Assembly: GCA_037384885.1 (NCBI GenBank)
Contig: JARRNO010000076.1
Span: forward strand, 1 to 12,021
Length of the DNA: 12,021 nucleotides
Reading direction: 5' to 3'
Origin: JARRNO01 sp037384885
Lineage (GTDB): Bacteria; Acidobacteriota; UBA4820; DSQY01
In this document: positions 8,187-12,021 of the stretch, in pieces
Position numbering within the stretch: position 1 is the stretch's first letter
Layout: each line of letters starts with the position of its first letter
The notes under the pieces: model-generated
Told to the model about the DNA's origin: nothing
Database searches by the model: none
What the model saw: only the letters and a program-made list of their open reading frames with translations
Position numbers and translations under genes: made by a program

Positions 8187-9176
8187 ATGGATCTGACGAC
8201 CACGTATATGGGATTGGAACTGAAAAACCCCCTTGTCCCCTCTGCTTCGACGCTGACGCGCGAGGTGGACAACCTCAGGGCCATGGAGGATGCGGGCGCT
8301 TCCGCAGTCGTGCTCGAATCTCTCTTCGAGGAACAGATCCAGCAGGATCTGCACCAGCTCGACCACTACCTCACACAGGGGACGGAAAGCTTCGCGGAAG
8401 CTCTGAGCTACTTTCCCGAGCTGGAAGCACACCCCGGCCCGGAACAATATCTTAAGCTCATCGGTGCCGCCAAAAAGGCGGTCGGCATTCCCGTGATCGC
8501 CAGTTTGAACGGCGTATCCCGCGGGGGGTGGATGGAATATGCCAAGGAGATCGAAAAGGCGGGAGCCGACGCCCTGGAGCTGAATATCTACTTCATCCCC
8601 ACCGACCCAAATTTGATGGGGTCTGAAGTGGAGAACATGTATGTGGACGCGCTGAAGGCCGTGAAGGAAGCCGCCGGGATTCCCGTGGCGATCAAGCTCG
8701 CGCCGTATTTCAGCAACATGTCCAACATGGCCCGCCGCCTGGACCAGGCCGGCGCGGATGGCCTCGTGCTCTTCAATCGCTTCTACCAGCCCGACATCGA
8801 CATCGAGAATCTGGAGGTCGTCCCCGATCTGAATCTCAGCTCTTCGGCCGATATGAGGCTGCCGCTTCGCTGGGCCGCCATTCTTTACGGAAAGGTCGAG
8901 GCGGATATCGCGGGAACGGGCGGCATTCATACGCCGTCCGACGTCATCAAGATGCTGATGGCGGGGGCTTCCCTCACTCAGATGGCCGCAACCCTTTACA
9001 AGAACGGCATCCCCCATCTCAGAACCATTCTCAATGGGATCGAGAATTGGATGACCGAGCACGAGTATGAATCCGTGGCGCAAATGCGGGGATCGGTCAG
9101 CCACAAGAATTCCCCGCAGCCCGCGGCGTTTGAACGCGCCAACTACATGAAAACCATCGGCGAGTATCACCCATAA
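8187..9176 (+). CDS. Dihydroorotate dehydrogenase-like flavoprotein (329 aa)
   Basis: FMN-binding TIM-barrel protein of the PyrD superfamily (COG0167), in the branch usually named dihydroorotate dehydrogenase-like. TTTYMGLELKNPLVPSAST is the typical start, K170 in IKLAP matches the FMN-contact lysine strand, and GTGGI (243-247) followed by MAGASLTQMAATLY is the FMN-phosphate end of the barrel. Where class 1 dihydroorotate dehydrogenases have an N-x-S-x-x-x-x-P-N strand, this has NIYFIPTDPN (from N133), so the substrate side differs and a role in pyrimidine synthesis is doubtful. ATG 8187 has AGGAG (8175-8179) close by. The stop-to-start gap to the PFOR gene is 13 nt, so the two are probably co-transcribed. 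From memory, such genes often lie next to nifJ, which suggests an electron-transfer or alpha-keto-acid-related role, but the reaction is unknown. Length is normal and there is no frameshift. Confidence 0.88.
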   Translation: MDLTTTYMGLELKNPLVPSASTLTREVDNLRAMEDAGASAVVLESLFEEQIQQDLHQLDHYLTQGTESFAEALSYFPELEAHPGPEQYLKLIGAAKKAVGIPVIASLNGVSRGGWMEYAKEIEKAGADALELNIYFIPTDPNLMGSEVENMYVDALKAVKEAAGIPVAIKLAPYFSNMSNMARRLDQAGADGLVLFNRFYQPDIDIENLEVVPDLNLSSSADMRLPLRWAAILYGKVEADIAGTGGIHTPSDVIKMLMAGASLTQMAATLYKNGIPHLRTILNGIENWMTEHEYESVAQMRGSVSHKNSPQPAAFERANYMKTIGEYHP

Positions 9177-9212
9177 TCCGCAAGTCTTCGGGTTTCCGAT
9201 TCATGAAATCCC

Positions 9213-9243
9213 GGGAGGGCTGTTTTCCGGCCCTCCCATTTTT
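9213..9243 (+). terminator. Rho-independent terminator of the PFOR operon
   Basis: GGGAGGGC (9213-9220) pairs exactly with GCCCTCCC (9230-9237) over a 9-nt loop, followed by A and five T. It lies 37 nt after the stop codon of the flavoprotein and ends the two-gene operon, which makes the downstream kinase a separate unit. Confidence 0.88.
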
Positions 9244-9404
9244 ATGCGGCCAATCCCTTCACCTCCTGAGGCCGGCAGCCCTCCGCCGCTTGACGGAAGT
9301 GATTCATCAAGCATGCTTAATACTGGGAGCCTGGCGTCTCCCTGTGAAAGAGATGCCTTGGGGTACGACGGTTGCTTCGGCCCACCCCTGAAGCGGTAGG
9401 TGCT

Positions 9405-11927
9405 ATGATCATTTCCCTTTCGGACGGAACCGTTTTTATCGTCGCCGCCGTCTTGGCTTACTTGACGGGACGGCGCCCTGGGAATGCCCGCGCGCCCTGG
9501 TATCTCCTGTCCGGAGTCCTGTGCTTGATGTCCGCGGCCGAACTCTTCAGTGCAGCCGCGGGGGCCCCTCCGGCGGGACAAATTTTTCAATACTTCCTGG
9601 GGACTGCGGCGGCTGGCGCCCTCTTGATCACCTTCGGATTGGCCCTGGCCGGCCGTCGCGAGAGATCCTCTCTGTTCCGCAGTTTGGGGGACGACTCGCG
9701 CTTCCGCATCCTCTTCTATGAACATCCCCAGCCCATGTGGGTATTTGAGCCGCCCACGCTGCGATTTCTGGAAGTGAATCAGGCCGCGGTGGATCAATAC
9801 GGGTATTCTCGTGAAGAATTCCTTTCCATGAGGCTCTCCGATATCCGTCCCCCTGAGGACGTTCCGAGGCTGATCGAAGACGTGAGGACCAGCGCCGACC
9901 ATCACTCGGCGGGATTTTGGCGCCATAGGACAAAGGACGGAAGGCTCATCGATGTGGAAATCAGCACGCATGCCCTCCATTTCTGGGACCGCCCTGCAAG
10001 GCTCGTCGTAGCCAAGGATGTCACCGAGCGATGGCGCGCTGAAGCCCAGTTGAAGCAGAGGGAAGAGCAATACCGTGTTCTTGTTCAGTCCGCGAACAGC
10101 ATCATTCTCCGTCTTGATGGCAAAGGACGCATCACGTTCATGAATGCATTCGGACTTCAGTTTTTCGGATACGAGGAAGCTGACATTCTCGGAAAGCCTG
10201 TTGTCGGAACCATCGTCCCCCCCGTAGACTCGGAAGGCAGGGACCTCAGGGACATGATTCGGGCCGCCATACGAGACCCGGAATCCTACGCCGTCAACGA
10301 GAATGAAAATGTTTGCAGAGACGGTAGGAGAGTATGGGTCTCGTGGCACAACCGGATGGTGCGTGACGAGTCGGGACAGCCTTCTGGAATGCTCTCCATC
10401 GGAGTGGACGTAACCGACCTGAGAAAAACCCAGGCCGCCCTCAGGGACAGTGAAAGACAGTTTCGTTCGCTGTTTGAAAACAGCCCCATCGGCATTTACC
10501 GCACCACTCCCGATGGCCGGATTCTGATGGCAAATCCAACCCTCGTGGGGTTTTTAGGATTCTCCTCCTTCCAGGAACTTTCGGCGCGCAACCTGGAAAA
10601 GGACGGATTCATCAGCGGGTACCCCAGAAGCCGGTTCAAGGAGCAACTTGAAGAGAAGGGCGAGTTGATCGGGTACGAAAGCCCCTGGGTGAAGCAGGAC
10701 GGTTCCGTCATCATCCTCCGGGAAAATGCGCGGGTCGTCCGGGCTGAAGACGGACGCGTCCTGTACTACGAGGGCACGACCGAGGACATCACCCAGCGCC
10801 GGGAGATCGAAAAGCGTCTCAATCAGACCGAAAAGCTCCAGGCCATCGGCAGGCTTTCCGGCGGAGTCGCCCATGATTTCAACAACCTGCTGCAAGCTTC
10901 ATTGAACCTGATTGAGATCATGCGGAACAACATCCACGATCGAGGACTCCTCAGCGAAGGTCTGAACGAGTTGGATCAACATATCGAGAGAGGCGCCCAG
11001 CTTTCCCGCCAGCTTCTATTGTTCTCCAGGCTTGAAACATCCAGGCGGGAGAGGGTCGATCTAAACGATTCGGTTCGCAACGCCGTCGCTCTGATCAGGA
11101 GGCTCTTCCCGGAAAACATCGCAATCCGGGTTTCCCTGGCGGATCAGCCCCTCCCCCTTGAAGGCGATCCGGGCCAGGTGGAGCAAGTCGTCGTTAATCT
11201 GGCGGTGAACGCGGCGGACGCCATGCCGGACGGCGGGGTGCTGACGGTCAAAACGTTTTCCCGGGAACCCGGCGAGGTGTGCCTCTGTATCGCCGACACC
11301 GGCACCGGCATTCCAAAGGACGTGCAGGAACACCTCTTCGAACCGTTTTTTTCCACAAAAGATCCAAGCCGGGGAACGGGACTCGGGCTCTCGGTGGTCC
11401 ACGGAATTTTGTCCCAGCACGGCGGCGCCGTCAATTTTCAGACGGAGGAAGGCCGTGGAAGCACGTTTATTGCCAGCTGGCCCCGCATGGTTCAAACCGG
11501 GTTGCCGGCGAATCATCAGGAAGAAGAGGCTCCCGGCTTACGAGCTGAGAATATTCTGGCCCGCGTTTCCAGGATCCTCCTTGTGGAGGACGAAGACCCC
11601 GTTCGGGAGGGGCTGGCCGAGCTTCTGCGGGTGCAAGGCTTCGAAGTGCTCACCGCCGCCGACGGAAAACAGGCCGCAGAATTGGCCGATTCGGCACCCG
11701 ACCTTCTGCTTTCCGATTTCATGCTGCCGGACACAACGGGGCTCGAAGTCGCCTGGGCCATGCGGTCGAAGAATCCGGGCCTCCCGGTCATCATCATGTC
11801 CGGCTACGCCCAGGACTCCAGCTTCCGGAAAAAAGTTCTCGAAGGAGATCTTCACTTCCTCCCCAAACCCTTCCGGTCCTCCGATCTTTTGAAGCAGGTT
11901 GCGCAAGCCTTGGAAGAGGAAGCCTGA
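9405..11927 (+). CDS. Membrane-bound hybrid sensor histidine kinase, three PAS domains and a C-terminal receiver (840 aa)
   Basis: A sensor that autophosphorylates on His and passes the phosphate to its own receiver. Order: three membrane segments (about 4-21, 32-51, 60-82); PAS 1 (100-213); PAS 2 (222-342); PAS 3 (351-466), each ending in a DVT/DIT PAC strand; dimerisation domain with H490 in GGVAHDFNN; ATPase domain with N602 (NLAVNAADAM), DTGTGIP (631-637) and GTGLGLS (657-663); receiver (723-840) with D729/D731, phospho-acceptor D771, S798 and K821 in LPKPF. All key residues are present. I chose ATG 9405 (weak TAGGTG before it) because the 11 codons back to TTG 9372 have no good ribosome site. 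There is little periplasmic sequence, so sensing is probably cytoplasmic through the PAS domains or in the membrane. No output domain is present: phosphate would go to a separate phosphotransfer protein, or the receiver feeds back on the kinase. It stands alone between a terminator and a convergent gene, so its target is not evident. Confidence 0.9.
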   Translation: MIISLSDGTVFIVAAVLAYLTGRRPGNARAPWYLLSGVLCLMSAAELFSAAAGAPPAGQIFQYFLGTAAAGALLITFGLALAGRRERSSLFRSLGDDSRFRILFYEHPQPMWVFEPPTLRFLEVNQAAVDQYGYSREEFLSMRLSDIRPPEDVPRLIEDVRTSADHHSAGFWRHRTKDGRLIDVEISTHALHFWDRPARLVVAKDVTERWRAEAQLKQREEQYRVLVQSANSIILRLDGKGRITFMNAFGLQFFGYEEADILGKPVVGTIVPPVDSEGRDLRDMIRAAIRDPESYAVNENENVCRDGRRVWVSWHNRMVRDESGQPSGMLSIGVDVTDLRKTQAALRDSERQFRSLFENSPIGIYRTTPDGRILMANPTLVGFLGFSSFQELSARNLEKDGFISGYPRSRFKEQLEEKGELIGYESPWVKQDGSVIILRENARVVRAEDGRVLYYEGTTEDITQRREIEKRLNQTEKLQAIGRLSGGVAHDFNNLLQASLNLIEIMRNNIHDRGLLSEGLNELDQHIERGAQLSRQLLLFSRLETSRRERVDLNDSVRNAVALIRRLFPENIAIRVSLADQPLPLEGDPGQVEQVVVNLAVNAADAMPDGGVLTVKTFSREPGEVCLCIADTGTGIPKDVQEHLFEPFFSTKDPSRGTGLGLSVVHGILSQHGGAVNFQTEEGRGSTFIASWPRMVQTGLPANHQEEEAPGLRAENILARVSRILLVEDEDPVREGLAELLRVQGFEVLTAADGKQAAELADSAPDLLLSDFMLPDTTGLEVAWAMRSKNPGLPVIIMSGYAQDSSFRKKVLEGDLHFLPKPFRSSDLLKQVAQALEEEA

Positions 11928-11949
11928 CTCGCCCCGCCTTCCCGGATGC

Positions 11950-12021
11950 TCAGGAAAATTCCATGTGCCGCTTGAGCCCTGATTCCCGGTCGTGGCGTTC
12001 CACCGCCAACTGGACCAGACG
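11950..12021 (-). CDS. C-terminal 23 residues of an unidentified convergent gene
   Basis: On the minus strand the last 72 bases read as an open frame ending RLVQLAVERHDRESGLKRHM then EFS and TGA (11952-11950). The frame enters from beyond the window. Charged, helix-like composition with normal codons suggests a real gene end, and the 22-nt gap to the kinase stop fits a convergent pair. Too short to name. Confidence 0.4.
   Translation of the reverse strand, partial: RLVQLAVERHDRESGLKRHMEFS

Noticed and set aside
8004..9170. 388-codon open frame on the minus strand
   Set aside because: It lies fully opposite the flavoprotein gene and the PFOR 3' end, has no recognisable protein family, and is explained by GC-rich codon use of the sense genes.
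9290..9324. TTGACG plus TAATAC as kinase promoter
   Set aside because: The spacer would be 22 nt, and no -10 box with normal spacing is convincing. The nearby 10-bp palindrome AAGCATGCTT (9309-9318) is too short to claim.
9372..9404. TTG start for the hybrid kinase 11 codons upstream
   Set aside because: There is no convincing ribosome site, and the ATG at 9405 leads straight into the first membrane segment.
9201..10349. 382-codon open frame on the minus strand
   Set aside because: It is antisense to the terminator and to the membrane and PAS part of the kinase, with no motif and no ribosome site worth noting.
1..12021. CRISPR arrays, tRNA or rRNA genes, insertion sequences
   Set aside because: No spaced direct repeats, cloverleaf-like segments, rRNA-like sequence, transposase frames or terminal inverted repeats were seen.

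Overview
The window looks like a chromosomal segment of a GC-rich, obligately or facultatively anaerobic bacterium. A Desulfobacterota lineage (the former sulfate-reducing or syntrophic Deltaproteobacteria) fits best. This rests on three things: a one-polypeptide NifJ-type pyruvate:ferredoxin oxidoreductase (PFOR), the gene order CheW-like / receiver protein / valS, and a PAS-rich hybrid sensor kinase. The lineage is an inference from remembered family patterns; no marker gene was searched.

Left part, all on the minus strand (1-4103). A short operon is read leftward from a recognisable promoter at 4123-4150. It holds a 125-aa protein with a weak CheW-like look, a 137-aa CheW-domain protein that overlaps it by 8 nt, and a response-regulator gene with a very long acidic linker. 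The response-regulator gene is broken: the middle of its receiver domain, with the phospho-acceptor aspartate, is missing and the reading frame shifts at about 3171-3184. A rho-independent terminator (1467-1494) closes this unit. The first 444 codons of valS (valyl-tRNA synthetase) follow, preceded by a leader with a 7-bp hairpin, and valS runs off the left edge.

Middle (4104-4571). A divergent intergenic region of 468 nt holds outward-facing promoters for both sides, an 8-bp inverted repeat, and a perfect 14-bp palindrome just downstream of the likely PFOR -10 box, where an operator would be expected.

Right part, plus strand (4572-11927). The PFOR gene (1200 codons once corrected) carries a one-base frameshift near 7861, so its last 103 residues are in another frame. 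Thirteen nucleotides later comes a dihydroorotate-dehydrogenase-like flavoprotein, in an apparent two-gene operon closed by a strong terminator (9213-9243). A membrane-anchored, three-PAS hybrid histidine kinase with a C-terminal receiver follows as its own unit. The last 72 bases hold the end of a convergent, unidentified minus-strand gene.

Functionally, the right side is central anaerobic carbon metabolism (pyruvate to acetyl-CoA, CO2 and reduced ferredoxin) with a partner flavoprotein of unknown reaction. The left side is a small signalling cassette without its own histidine kinase or methyl-accepting protein. Two independent disruptions in otherwise well conserved genes mean that either the assembly has local errors or the strain has real lesions.
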